Origin: CAWUKT01 sp963923035
GTDB lineage: Bacteria; Bacteroidota; Bacteroidia; J057; JADKCL01
Assembly: GCA_963923035.1 (NCBI GenBank)
Contig: CAWUKT010000018.1
Span: 1-64,000 of the forward strand
Direction: 5' to 3'
DNA length: 64,000 bases
The position numbers and the translations under genes are program-made. The notes beneath the pieces are model-generated. The model saw only the letters and a list, made by a program, of their open reading frames with translations, had not been told where the DNA came from and did no database searches. This document shows, piece by piece, positions 1-8,914 of the stretch (position 1 is its first letter; each line of letters begins with the position of its first letter).

Positions 1-706
1 CATTCGCAGTACAGGTGGAGCTGTTTCCATTGACATCCGTTACCGTCAGGGTAACGGTATTGCCACCAACATTGGAACAGTCGAAGCTGCCATTGTCAAT
101 GCTGATCGAAGCTACCGCGCAGTTGTCAGTCGAGCCACCGTCTACATCAGCAGCAACGATGGAGCCGCTACCAATGGCATCCAGCTGAACCGTGACATCC
201 TGGCAAACTGCATTCGGAGCGACGTTGTCTTCCACGCTAACATTTGCCGTACAGGTAGAGCTATTTCCATTGACATCCGTTACCGTCAGGGTAACCGTAT
301 TGTTGCCAACATTCGAACAATCGAAGGAACCATTGTTGATGCTGATTCCAGCCACCGCACAATTGTCCGTGGAACCACCATCGACATCACCGGCGGTGAT
401 GGAAGCAGAGCCGCTGGCGTCGAGCTGAACCGTAACGTCCTGGCAAACGGCGTTGGGAGCGATATTGTCTTCAACCGTGACGTTGGCCGTGCACGTGCTG
501 CTGTTGCCGCTGAGATCGGTGACCGTCAGGGTAACTGCATTGCCGCCTACGTTCGAGCAGTCGAAGGAACCGTTGTTGATGCTGATAGAAGCCACTCCAC
601 AGTTGTCGGTGGAGCCACCGTCTACGTCGGCAGCAGTGATGGAACCATTGCCACCGGCATCCAGTTGAACCGTAACGTCCTGGCAAACTGCATTCGGAGC
701 TTCGGT
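1..706 (-). repeat. tandem 240-bp (80-residue) repeats inside the surface protein
   Basis: The same sequence recurs at an exact 240-bp period: blocks starting near 1, 241 and 481 align base for base, and the boundary segment around 205, 445 and 685 (encoding PNAVCQDVTVQLDA) repeats likewise. Each unit encodes an Ig-like module with DNCG and TVTD motifs. The array continues past the left edge, so the copy number is unknown. Confidence 0.9.
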
Positions 707-3700
707 GTCAGCAACGCCAACATTGAAGGTGCAGGAAGCCGTATTGCCACAATCGTCGGTCGCCGTAGCCGTCACAGCGGTCGTGCCCGTCGGGAAGGAA
801 GAGCCAGAAGCCGTAGAGAAGGTGACCGAAGCATTGCCGCAGCCATCGGTAGCCGTAGCGTTATAAGTTACCACAGCCGCACACTGACCGGGATCGGTAC
901 TCACCGAAATGTCAGCCGGGCAGGTGATCGAAGGAGGCGTATTGTCTTCAATGGTGATTTGCTGGGTACAGCTCGCCGAATTGCCGCAGTCATCCGTAGC
1001 GGTGAACGTACGGGAGATCACACCCGTCTGGCCACAGGCTGCCGCAAAGGCATCGCTGAAGGTCACGTTCGGGCCCTGGGCACTCTGCAAGCAGAAACCA
1101 GCCAGCAACGGAGAATCCGTCGGCTCAACGCCGTTGGAGAAGTTCGGATCGTAGATCCAGACCTCACGGATCGACTGGGGATCAACTCCACCAAAGAAGG
1201 ACTCCCGTCCAATGGTCATCCGCATCGCAACGGCGCCACAGACACCCAACGGAGACTGGAAGGAGACGTTGACACTCTGCTGGTTGTTGGCATTGATGTT
1301 CTGCCAGGTATTGTCCACAATCGGAATACCATTGTTCAGCATGAAGGAGTTGGAAGGAGCGACTTTGAAATCAATTTCCTGGATGACCCAGAACTGGGCA
1401 ACCGAGAGGGAAGCCGTATAGCTACCGGCGGCGCCACTGAGAATTGCGGAACCCCAGGGCTCCTGAGCGGTACAGGGAATAAAGCCGCAGTAGTCAATAT
1501 TGATATTGCCAGCCGAAGTCGCCAGACCGTAAGCAGCCGTCAGGCTACCCGCGCTGGAAGAGTTCGTACAGTTGTCGGTCGCAGTGGCCAGGCCCGTAGC
1601 CGTGGGATCCGTAGCATCGCCACACTCAACCGTTACGTCGGCCGGGCAGGTGATGGCCGGAGCGTCATTGTCCACAACGGTGATGCTCTGGTCACATTCG
1701 ACAAAGTTGCCCGCCTGGTCCGTGGCCCGGTAGGTACGGGAAATGACCAAGGGGTTGGAAGGACAGCCCGTGCCGCCGTTGTCGACGTCCTGGACATAAA
1801 TCACAATGGTTCCCGGGCAGTTGTCCGTCGCATTGACAATGGAGGGATCCGGCATCGGGATATCGGCCACGCAGGAGAGGACCGAAGAAGAAGGACAGGT
1901 GACGTCGGGATCGTCGTGGTCGTAGACCTGAACGACGAAGTCACAGGTGGCGGTATTGCCCGCATTGTCAGTAGCCGTTACGGTTACCGTGGTAAATCCA
2001 ACCGGGAAAAAGGTGCCGGGGGAAATGCTGTACGTAATGGTCGCACCGCCGCAATCGTCGGTGGCCGTGGCCGCGTAGGTGACTTGCGCGCCGCACTGGT
2101 TCGGGTCGTTGAAAACCGAAATATCGGCCGGGCAGGTCACGACCGGAGGCGTGACATCCGGATTGTTGCCCACCGTCACGGTGGTGGAGGCATCACAACC
2201 CTGGGCGTCCAGTACATCGATGGTATAGGAACCAGGTGCCAGGCCGGAGAAAGAACCGGAGCTCTGAGCAGCACCGCCATTCAAAGAATAGGTATAGGAA
2301 CCGGAACCACCGGAAACAGTGGCCGTAATCGAACCATTGTTCTGGCCGCAGTCAGCGCCCGTGGTCGTAGCGGAAACGCTGACCGGAGAGGTCGCGCCGC
2401 CTACGGTTACGGACGTATTGGCCGTACAGGAATTCCCGTCGACCACCGTTACGGAGTAGGTGCCGGGAGCCAGGCCGGTGGCCGTCGCACCATTGGCGCC
2501 GTTGCTCCAGGTAAACTGAAGGGGCGGAGTCACATTGTTGGCGGAAGCCGTGGCCGTACCGTCATTCGCACCCGCACAGGAGGCAGGCGTGGTCGTGGCC
2601 GTGACCGTCGCATTACAGGGAATCGGGACAGTGATGTTGAAGGTCGTGGAACCAGTCGACGGAGCCGGGCAGGCATCGTCGGTGCCCTGGATCGTCACCG
2701 TATAGGTCTGGCCTTGATTGGCGGCAGTCGGGGTAAAGCAGAACGTACCGGCCGCGCTGCCAGGGCTGCTGGAAGTTACCGTGAAGGTGCCGGGAGGAAT
2801 GATACCCGAAGTGGCCGTCAGGGTGATATTGTCGTTGTCGGCATCGGTCGCAGTGACATTCGCGCAGAACTGTTGTCCTACATTCACTACCACGTTGGAA
2901 ACGTTGCTGACTACGGGCGGAGCATTGTTACAGGAGAGGACCCGGACCTGGATGTCACGGACAATCTCACCGATCTTGGTTCCGTTGCGGAATTCCTCTG
3001 CCTTGATACAGATGACACCTACCTGACCGGCTGAGGTCGGGGTAAAGGAAATCTCACCGGTATTGGCGTTGAGGTTGAAACCAGAAGAAGTCGTCAGAGG
3101 ATTGGTAGCGCTGAATCCAGCGGCATAGCTCACATTCGTGGGCCCCTGGTCCAGACAGGAAGTGAACGAGTACAGGATCGCGTCTCCATCGGGGTCATTC
3201 GCGTTGGGCGAAATGGTGGCCGGGGAACCGGCGCAGAGGTACGCAATCGGTACATTCAGGAATTCAGGAGAGTTGTTCCGGGGGAGCTGGTTGGGGTCCA
3301 ACTGCGTGGATAGGTAGAAACCAGTGCTTCCGGGGTTGTTCAGGGTGTTTACCGCAAAGTTCCGGCAGCAGCTCTGCCAGAAAAGGGTATAGCGCTGTCC
3401 GATCGGAAGCGCGTTGAGGGTAACATTCGTACGGTAGATGTGCTGTTCGATGCCCGGAGTGCTACCCCCAGAACATACGGAAACCTGTCCGGGACAGGTC
3501 GGGGTGATATCGGTAACCGATACACGGGTGGCCGAAACAACAGATCCGCTATTGGTGGGCGTGATCTGGATGCTGGCGGTCGAGGGAAGGTTGATACCTG
3601 CGCAGTCCCGATAGACGGTCAACTGCACCTGGTAAGTGTTCCCGGTAACGTGAGTGTAGATGATTTCTCCACCGGCAAGGTGGGTGGCTAGCAGGTCTCC

Positions 3701-3775
3701 TCCGAATTGGAAGGAGAAAAGGGCCATCAAAATCACCAGGATGCGTTGCACGGGAGAGCCCCATGTTCGCCGCAT
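1..3775 (-). CDS. giant SprB-like surface protein with HYR repeats, 3' end outside window
   Basis: The frame read from the complement of 3775 stays open to base 1 (1258 codons), so the C-terminus, where a T9SS sorting tail would be expected, is missing. The ATG at 3773-3775 gives MRRTWGSPVQRILVILMALF, a signal peptide; an in-frame ATG at 3850 would put 25 unlikely residues before it. Residues ~30-300 form a Cys-containing N-terminal domain (YRDC, SCCRN) shared with the giant protein at 50678-54382. Then come two Ig/cadherin-like and SprB-type repeats, and from residue ~540 HYR domains recognised by TCPADI and DNCG. One HYR domain is split by a ~130-residue insertion. The last ~235 residues are 80-residue repeats. 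HYR and SprB repeats are known in T9SS-exported adhesins and gliding proteins; an adhesion role is inference. Confidence 0.85.
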   Translation of the reverse strand, partial: MRRTWGSPVQRILVILMALFSFQFGGDLLATHLAGGEIIYTHVTGNTYQVQLTVYRDCAGINLPSTASIQITPTNSGSVVSATRVSVTDITPTCPGQVSVCSGGSTPGIEQHIYRTNVTLNALPIGQRYTLFWQSCCRNFAVNTLNNPGSTGFYLSTQLDPNQLPRNNSPEFLNVPIAYLCAGSPATISPNANDPDGDAILYSFTSCLDQGPTNVSYAAGFSATNPLTTSSGFNLNANTGEISFTPTSAGQVGVICIKAEEFRNGTKIGEIVRDIQVRVLSCNNAPPVVSNVSNVVVNVGQQFCANVTATDADNDNITLTATSGIIPPGTFTVTSSSPGSAAGTFCFTPTAANQGQTYTVTIQGTDDACPAPSTGSTTFNITVPIPCNATVTATTTPASCAGANDGTATASANNVTPPLQFTWSNGANGATATGLAPGTYSVTVVDGNSCTANTSVTVGGATSPVSVSATTTGADCGQNNGSITATVSGGSGSYTYSLNGGAAQSSGSFSGLAPGSYTIDVLDAQGCDASTTVTVGNNPDVTPPVVTCPADISVFNDPNQCGAQVTYAATATDDCGGATITYSISPGTFFPVGFTTVTVTATDNAGNTATCDFVVQVYDHDDPDVTCPSSSVLSCVADIPMPDPSIVNATDNCPGTIVIYVQDVDNGGTGCPSNPLVISRTYRATDQAGNFVECDQSITVVDNDAPAITCPADVTVECGDATDPTATGLATATDNCTNSSSAGSLTAAYGLATSAGNINIDYCGFIPCTAQEPWGSAILSGAAGSYTASLSVAQFWVIQEIDFKVAPSNSFMLNNGIPIVDNTWQNINANNQQSVNVSFQSPLGVCGAVAMRMTIGRESFFGGVDPQSIREVWIYDPNFSNGVEPTDSPLLAGFCLQSAQGPNVTFSDAFAAACGQTGVISRTFTATDDCGNSASCTQQITIEDNTPPSITCPADISVSTDPGQCAAVVTYNATATDGCGNASVTFSTASGSSFPTGTTAVTATATDDCGNTASCTFNVGVADTEAPNAVCQDVTVQLDAGGNGSITAADVDGGSTDNCGVASISINNGSFDCSNVGGNAVTLTVTDLSGNSSTCTANVTVEDNIAPNAVCQDVTVQLDASGSASITAGDVDGGSTDNCAVAGISINNGSFDCSNVGNNTVTLTVTDVNGNSSTCTANVSVEDNVAPNAVCQDVTVQLDAIGSGSIVAADVDGGSTDNCAVASISIDNGSFDCSNVGGNTVTLTVTDVNGNSSTCTAN

Positions 3776-4186
3776 TGGTGGTGCCTTGGCTGCTGTCGTA
3801 CGACAACAACACGAGACATCTGGATTCTTTTCCAGTTGTTGATGAAGCATATTACAGATGTTGGTTACAAAAAAAACTTAAAACTCTTTTGAATGATTGT
3901 CTCTGGTCTATGGATTGATATTTAACCGTAACAGAGTTAGCATTTACAATAGTTCATAATATACGATGAAAATCTAAGAGGATCAAAGCCCCTCCGATTT
4001 CGCTTTCCTTGGACGAGGGATAAACCCAGGCGGACCCCTTCTCATTCAGCGGGTTCCACAGCATGCAAAGATTTCATGCATTGAGCTCCGAAAAAAGATT
4101 TCCCCAGAATCTCCCATTTGTGCATAACTCCATCTTTTCTCCCCTCCATTCTTCGCGGATTTTTGCCCCTGATACTTCCACTGATC
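3776..4186. other. divergent intergenic region between surface protein and scpA
   Basis: About 410 bases without a convincing gene. It is clearly more AT-rich than its surroundings from 3850 to 3990 and must carry the promoters for both divergent genes. I saw no clear Bacteroidota promoter pair, no strong hairpin and no RNA gene. Confidence 0.5.
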
Positions 4187-4951
4187 ATGGCCTACGTTGT
4201 AGAACAAGACATTTACCGGATCCAACTGCCCGTCTTCGAAGGGCCGTTCGACCTCCTCTTGTTCTTCATCGAACGGGATGAACTCGACATAGAAGACATT
4301 CCCATTGCCCAAATCACCCGGGACTTTCTGGACTATATCCGCCAGATGGAAGAGCTCAACATGGAGGTGGCCAGCGAGTTCATCTTTGTGGCGAGTACCC
4401 TGATGAAAATCAAGTCCCGCATGCTTCTCCCCCGCCCCGTCCTCAACGAAGAAGGAGAAGTCATCGACCCGCGCCAGGAATTGGTGCAGCGATTGGTAGA
4501 ATACAAGCGGTACAAAGAGGTGCAGGAACAGTTACGGGAAATGGAAACCGATTCTCTGGAACGGTTCAAGCGCCCTTTTGCCAAGCAGGAAGAAAAGATA
4601 TTCCTGCAAAGCGATTTCCCGGAAGAAGAACTGGCCAGCATCGACCTGTATACCATCATGCGGACCTTCAAACGCATCTGGGAACGCCACGAAGACCGCA
4701 TGGCCCGCCCCAAGCACGTGATCCGGAAGTATCCCTACACGGTGGACGGCGTCAAAACCCGCATCCTCCAACAGTTGGAAGCCCGTCCCCGGATCGACTT
4801 CGTGTCCTTTGTCCTCGACGAGCCCAGCAAGCTCTTCTGCGTTTTCTCCTTCCTCTCCATCCTCGAATTGGCCCAGCTCCAAAAGCTGAAAATCATCATC
4901 GGCCACGGCTACAACAATTTTTGGGTGACGAGATTGGATTACAAACGCTAA
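4187..4951 (+). CDS. scpA: segregation and condensation protein A
   Basis: ScpA is the kleisin subunit that bridges the SMC dimer and pairs with ScpB in the condensin complex that organises the nucleoid. The protein opens with YRIQLPVFEGPFDLLLFFIE, the family's typical N-terminal SMC-binding segment, followed by a helical region (FLDYIRQMEELNMEVASEFI, then MKIKSRMLLPRP) and a C-terminal winged-helix segment. It is 254 residues long, normal for the family. I chose the ATG at 4187 because the frame upstream of it encodes a hydrophobic stretch that the family lacks. The Nudix gene starts 9 bases after its stop, so the two are probably cotranscribed. No scpB is visible here. Confidence 0.95.
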   Translation: MAYVVEQDIYRIQLPVFEGPFDLLLFFIERDELDIEDIPIAQITRDFLDYIRQMEELNMEVASEFIFVASTLMKIKSRMLLPRPVLNEEGEVIDPRQELVQRLVEYKRYKEVQEQLREMETDSLERFKRPFAKQEEKIFLQSDFPEEELASIDLYTIMRTFKRIWERHEDRMARPKHVIRKYPYTVDGVKTRILQQLEARPRIDFVSFVLDEPSKLFCVFSFLSILELAQLQKLKIIIGHGYNNFWVTRLDYKR

Positions 4952-4960
4952 CTTTACCCC

Positions 4961-5596
4961 ATGTCCGATCCTGAATTCATTGACCGGCTCGCCCGCCGGC
5001 TCCGTTCTCCGCTGCCCGGTCTCGAAGCCCAATTGAAAATGGCGCCTCTGGAACGCAGAAAGAATGTGACGCGGATCAAGGTCCCGGACAATGCCCGGCA
5101 GAGTGCGGTCCTCGTCCTGTTGTACCCGCATGCCACGGGCCCCTGGCACCTCCCCATCCAGGTCCGCAATGCCTACAATGGCGTCCACAGCCGCCAACTC
5201 GGGCTGCCCGGAGGCGGCAAAGAGCCCTTCGATTCCGATTACGAGGCCACCGCCCTCCGCGAGACCGAAGAAGAACTCGGCGTTCCGGTCGGCCAGGTCC
5301 AGCTCCTTGGCCGCTTATCCCCGCTCTATATCCCCCCCAGCAACTATTACGTCCAGCCCATCGTCGGCACCGTCACCGAGCCCCCCCACTTCATTCCCGA
5401 CCCTTCCGAGGTCGCCGAATTGCTCGAGGTCCCGGTCCACGATTTCCTCAACCCCGCCAACGAAGTCGAGGCCACCATCGACCGCGGCAATGGCATGTCC
5501 TTCGTGGTTCCCAGCTTTCAGATCATGGGCCGCACCCTCTGGGGCGCCACCGCCATGATGATGAGCGAATTCCGCGAAGTGGTCCGCAGCCTCTGA
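4961..5596 (+). CDS. Nudix hydrolase, CoA-pyrophosphatase type
   Basis: This 211-residue protein carries LPGGGKEPF followed by RETEEELGV (residues ~82-108), the Nudix box that binds the metal and hydrolyses X-linked nucleoside diphosphates. The segment just before the box (NGVHSRQLGLPGGGKE) resembles the extra signature of coenzyme A pyrophosphatases (NudL/YeaB type), which cleave CoA into phosphopantetheine and 3',5'-ADP. The substrate is inferred from this resemblance only. It follows scpA by 9 bases and probably shares its transcript. Confidence 0.85.
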   Translation: MSDPEFIDRLARRLRSPLPGLEAQLKMAPLERRKNVTRIKVPDNARQSAVLVLLYPHATGPWHLPIQVRNAYNGVHSRQLGLPGGGKEPFDSDYEATALRETEEELGVPVGQVQLLGRLSPLYIPPSNYYVQPIVGTVTEPPHFIPDPSEVAELLEVPVHDFLNPANEVEATIDRGNGMSFVVPSFQIMGRTLWGATAMMMSEFREVVRSL

Positions 5597-5864
5597 CCCG
5601 ATCCGTCCCCCGGAACTGTGTAATCCCGGCAGGACATTAAAAAAATCACCTCACTCAATAGGAAAGTCGAAGAAAGCGTAGTCCCAATGGTCCGCTCCGA
5701 GGCCATTGGCTCCTCACCGCGCTGAATCCACGCCGGACCTCCTTCCCACTGGAGAGGATGAACCACTGTATTGGCCATCCGAGGCATCGGAACTGGCTGG
5801 TCAACCACCACCGAAGCGCTTTCTCCCAGCCGGATCACGACCATCAATGATAAATTCAATCTAG

Positions 5865-6428
5865 TTGAGAAGTGAGATAGAAATCATACAGGCCATTGCG
5901 GATGGAGACGACCAAGCGTTGACCGAGCTGTATCATCTATACGCGGAGAAGGTTTACAATACCTCGTTGAGCTATACCAAGAGCGTAGAAGATGCAGAAG
6001 AAATCACCCAGGATGTCTTCGTGAAGATCTACAAGAGCGCTTCCTCCTTCCGGGCTTCGTCCTCGGCGAGCACCTGGATTTATCGGATCACAGTTAATGC
6101 CTCTCTGAATCGCCTGAAGAAGAAGAATCGGTTTAAATTGTTCAAGAGTTCACTCCCCAACGCCAACTCCATTGATTTTGAGCACCCGGGGGTCATTCTG
6201 GAGAACAAGGAGAATGCGGCGGCACTCTACAAGGCGATGGATTGCCTCCCCAACTCACAAAAAACGGCATTTATCCTCTGCCTGATCGAGGACCTGCCCC
6301 GCAAGGAAGTTGCCGACATCATGGGAATCTCTCTCAAGGCGGTGGAGTCCCTGTTACAGCGCGCCAAGAAAAATATGCGGGTGGAATTGGAAAAGTTTTT
6401 TCCGCACCGAGGGAAATCGAAGAAGTAG
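5865..6428 (+). CDS. ECF-type RNA polymerase sigma factor
   Basis: The 187-residue protein has sigma-70 region 2 (DAEEITQDVFVKIYK, then STWIYRITVNASLNRLKK) and region 4 with a helix-turn-helix (LPRKEVADIMGISLKAVES). These are the only domains, as expected of a group 4 (extracytoplasmic function) sigma factor. The frame is closed by a TAG directly before a TTG at 5865, and no suitable ATG exists further in, so TTG is the likely start; that suggests weak translation. It leads a tight set with a small membrane protein (6448) and a Spy-like protein (6744), the usual arrangement of an envelope-stress sigma unit. Confidence 0.92.
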   Translation: MRSEIEIIQAIADGDDQALTELYHLYAEKVYNTSLSYTKSVEDAEEITQDVFVKIYKSASSFRASSSASTWIYRITVNASLNRLKKKNRFKLFKSSLPNANSIDFEHPGVILENKENAAALYKAMDCLPNSQKTAFILCLIEDLPRKEVADIMGISLKAVESLLQRAKKNMRVELEKFFPHRGKSKK

Positions 6429-6447
6429 TTGTCCAAAGGATACCATC

Positions 6448-6747
6448 ATGAACGACGAAAAAGAAAAATGGAAAGACCAGGTCTTTCAAAGTATGAAAGG
6501 CAATCAGCGGGCAAAGCCGCGGCCAGAGCTGCTGGCCCAAATTGAGGATGAAATCGCCCGTTCAAAAACCCGGGTTGTCCCACTGCCCAATTTGAGATAT
6601 GTTGCGGCGGCGGCAGCTTGTCTGCTATTGGTCAATACAGGGGCCCTGATTTACTATCACCAGCAAACACAAGCCACCTCGGAAAACGTGACCGGGGCAG
6701 GTGACTACGAACAGTCGCTCATTAGTTCTTATCAAATCTATGAATGA
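6448..6747 (+). CDS. small single-pass membrane protein, putative anti-sigma factor
   Basis: A 99-residue protein with a charged cytoplasmic-type N-terminus (MNDEKEKWKDQVFQSMKGNQ), one membrane helix (VAAAAACLLLVNTGALIYY, residues ~53-71) and a short C-terminal tail outside the membrane. Its position 19 bases after the sigma gene and its topology match transmembrane anti-sigma factors, but it lacks the HxxxCxxC zinc motif of the classical ZAS domain, so the role is inferred from context. Its stop overlaps the start of the next gene (ATGA), which suggests translational coupling. I chose the ATG at 6448; the open frame upstream overlaps the sigma gene. Confidence 0.75.
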   Translation: MNDEKEKWKDQVFQSMKGNQRAKPRPELLAQIEDEIARSKTRVVPLPNLRYVAAAAACLLLVNTGALIYYHQQTQATSENVTGAGDYEQSLISSYQIYE

Positions 6748-7187
6748 TGGACCGGGTTAAAATTTACAAATATGGCACCTGGAGCCTGGTGGCGCTGAAC
6801 ATCACGGTGCTGGCCTTTTTCCTGTTTGCAAGGCCCCGCCCCCGACCTCACCCTCCGCAGGGAAGCATTCGGGCCGAAGTCATCGACTTATTGGACCTGG
6901 ACCGTCAACAAACCGCTCAGTTCAACGCCATGGCGGATGACCACAAAAACCAAATGAAGGACATCAACGGGCAACAGAAGGAGCTACTGGCTCCCTATTT
7001 TGAAAGCCTGGTTGATGCAAATGAAAGTATGGACAAGGACAGCTTGTTGGAGGCGTACCAACAGTCGGAACGGGAAAAAATCGAAGTGACCTACCAACAT
7101 TTTAAAGACATCAAAGGACTTTTGACCCCGGATCAATTGACTGACTTCAAGGAGTTTATGGAGAAGGTCACCGAGATACTTCTCTGA
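6744..7187 (+). CDS. Spy/CpxP-like periplasmic protein (LTxxQ family)
   Basis: A 147-residue protein with an N-terminal membrane anchor (TWSLVALNITVLAFFLF) and a helical, charged periplasmic domain containing DLDRQQTAQFNAMADDHKNQ and LLTPDQLTDFKEF. These LTxxQ-like segments are typical of CpxP/Spy and of periplasmic heavy-metal-sensor proteins, which act as periplasmic chaperones or as negative regulators of envelope stress responses. The ATG overlaps the stop of the preceding membrane protein by four bases. The three-gene unit sigma factor, membrane protein, Spy-like protein implies an envelope stress circuit. That it feeds back on the sigma factor is inference. Confidence 0.75.
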   Translation: MMDRVKIYKYGTWSLVALNITVLAFFLFARPRPRPHPPQGSIRAEVIDLLDLDRQQTAQFNAMADDHKNQMKDINGQQKELLAPYFESLVDANESMDKDSLLEAYQQSEREKIEVTYQHFKDIKGLLTPDQLTDFKEFMEKVTEILL

Positions 7188-7269
7188 GGGACCTCAAAAA
7201 AATCCACCCGCCCCGAAGGATTTTGAGGGGTGGGATGTCTAAAGGGAGATTTACAATAAAGACAGTCTC

Positions 7270-8076
7270 ATGACAAAATTAAATTTCCCTTTAGCTGCAA
7301 TCTTTCTTGGCTTTTCCATCCTGTTCATCACCTCCTGCAAGAAGGATGATGAAGATCCCATCGAAGAGGCCCCGGTGGACGATACCCCCGTCGATACCGG
7401 CGTCAACAGCACCCCGCTCTCCGCATTCGATGAATTCAACCCTGACGCCGTGACCATTTCATTTGACGGCGACGAGGTCACCATCGAATCCAACGGATTG
7501 CCCAACCATACCTCCCCCTACTGGGAAGAAACCAACCCATTGCACATTGATCCCGTCGTCGCCGTCGCCCAAACGCCCGGTCGGATTGGCGGCAACCGAA
7601 GCTATACCTTAACTGTACCTCTTACCCCGGAACTGGCGGCCACCAGCACCGCCACGGGCCTGGGTCCCATCGGCATTGCGGTAACCGGCGTTCCCATTTT
7701 CAATGACCTCGAAGGCCCCAACCGGCCCCTCGAAGAGATGATCGTGGAAACGTTTGACTATGCGGGCGCACACAATGGCCCGTCCGGCTACCACTACCAC
7801 ATCGAGTCCTACAATGTTCCCGAAAATACCGTGCTGTCCTACGACGACGAGCAACTGGTCGGGATCATGTCGGACGGATTCCTGATCTACGGGAGAAGGG
7901 AAATGGACGGCTCCTATCCTACTGACCTGGACGCTTCCGGCGGACACTTTGGGGTCACGCCCCACAGCAACGGAGAGGAGATCTACCACTACCACATCGT
8001 CAACGAATACTACTTCGGGAATATCATTGCCCTGTTTGCCGGCGAGCTGCAAGGCACCCCCAATGCTATTTTCTAA
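7270..8076 (+). CDS. YHYH-domain lipoprotein
   Basis: The 268-residue protein begins with a lipoprotein signal (LGFSILFITSCKKDDED), so it is lipidated at Cys23 and, with the acidic residues after it, is likely surface-exposed. The rest matches the YHYH family: two His-rich motifs, GPSGYHYHIESY and EEIYHYHIVNEYY, separated by ~75 residues including DGFLIYGRR. The function of the family is not established; paired YHYH motifs suggest metal binding. The gene lies 82 bases after the sigma unit and may be separately transcribed, with a hairpin-like CCTCAAAA/TTTTGAGG pair at 7193-7231 between them. Confidence 0.85.
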   Translation: MTKLNFPLAAIFLGFSILFITSCKKDDEDPIEEAPVDDTPVDTGVNSTPLSAFDEFNPDAVTISFDGDEVTIESNGLPNHTSPYWEETNPLHIDPVVAVAQTPGRIGGNRSYTLTVPLTPELAATSTATGLGPIGIAVTGVPIFNDLEGPNRPLEEMIVETFDYAGAHNGPSGYHYHIESYNVPENTVLSYDDEQLVGIMSDGFLIYGRREMDGSYPTDLDASGGHFGVTPHSNGEEIYHYHIVNEYYFGNIIALFAGELQGTPNAIF

Positions 8077-8167
8077 GGAACAAAAACAATTTTCCATTTG
8101 TAAAGGAGCCATCGGGGTTGGGTGTCAAAACAGACCTGGGATGGCCCTTTCATTTAACTCCACCCCG

Positions 8168-8794
8168 ATGAAGTATTCCATGGCCGTCTTGCTCCTCTTC
8201 AGTCTTTTCACTACGAGCTGTGCAGAAGAGATGGAAAAAAGGAGCCCGGAACCTCCCCGTCCAGTCGATCTCTCCGTCAGTATCCCCGATACCACCATTG
8301 AAAAGTCCCAGTTGCACTATGACAACCGGAACTCCCTTTGGACCTGGAACCAACAGCTGTATTCAGGCTATGCGGTCACCCATTATCCCGACGGTGGACT
8401 CGCAGAAAAGATCGGGTTCCTAAATGGAAGGAAACAAAATCAAGCCACGCACTGGTTTCCCGATCAGCATTTGAAACGCATTGCCAATTACCACCACGGA
8501 AAACTGCACGGGGTAAAAAAATCGTGGTCGCCCGATGGTGCGCACGTACTGCTCTCTCAGTTGAACTATTACCTGGGAAAAGCCCACGGGGAACAAATAT
8601 TCTGGTACCCCACGGGAGAGCTGTACAAAAAGCTCCACCTCAACATGGGCAGCGAAGAGGGGATGCAACAGGCCTTCAGGAAAAATGGAGAATTGTATGC
8701 CAATTATGAAGCGAGGAAAGGGAGAATCTTCGGATTGAAAAAGGCTGCCCTGTGTTATGGGCTGGAAGAGGAAAAGATCAAGTATCGAAAATAA
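8168..8794 (+). CDS. YwqK/MORN-like repeat lipoprotein
   Basis: A 208-residue lipoprotein (AVLLLFSLFTTSCAEEM). Beyond the signal it has short repeats: SGYAVTHYPDGGLAEKIGFL, then HWFPDQHLKRIANYHHGKLH, then IFWYPTGELYKKLHL. These Y.dG.l....y..gk.hG units are the MORN-like repeats of the YwqK family, annotated as an antitoxin component from the Bacillus YwqJ/YwqK system, although most Bacteroidota members have no toxin partner. No toxin gene adjoins it here. ATG 8168 was chosen over 8141 because it places the signal peptide at the N-terminus. No terminator is seen; the palindromic repeat array begins 120 bases downstream. Confidence 0.8.
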   Translation: MKYSMAVLLLFSLFTTSCAEEMEKRSPEPPRPVDLSVSIPDTTIEKSQLHYDNRNSLWTWNQQLYSGYAVTHYPDGGLAEKIGFLNGRKQNQATHWFPDQHLKRIANYHHGKLHGVKKSWSPDGAHVLLSQLNYYLGKAHGEQIFWYPTGELYKKLHLNMGSEEGMQQAFRKNGELYANYEARKGRIFGLKKAALCYGLEEEKIKYRK

Positions 8795-8914
8795 CGGTCT
8801 TTCTTTTTCTTCCGTCCCGGATTGGCTGGCGCAGCCCTATTGCTCCCCAAGCCGCCTTTCAAATCTTATGCCTACAGGCCCGGGCTTTGCCGGTTGGCGT
8901 CTTTCGCTGGCCAT

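Noticed and set aside
665..3034. 789-codon open frame on the + strand
   Set aside because: It is antisense to the HYR protein, is Arg/Gly-rich and lacks any family motif. The complementary frame gives a signal peptide and HYR domains. The long frame is a codon-composition shadow.
7193..7232. Terminator between the Spy-like and YHYH genes
   Set aside because: The CCTCAAAA/TTTTGAGG pair is present but the bases after it are G-rich with no T run, so termination is doubtful.
8168..8794. YwqK-like protein as antitoxin of a local toxin system
   Set aside because: No toxin gene adjoins it. The repeats are common in stand-alone lipoproteins of this phylum.
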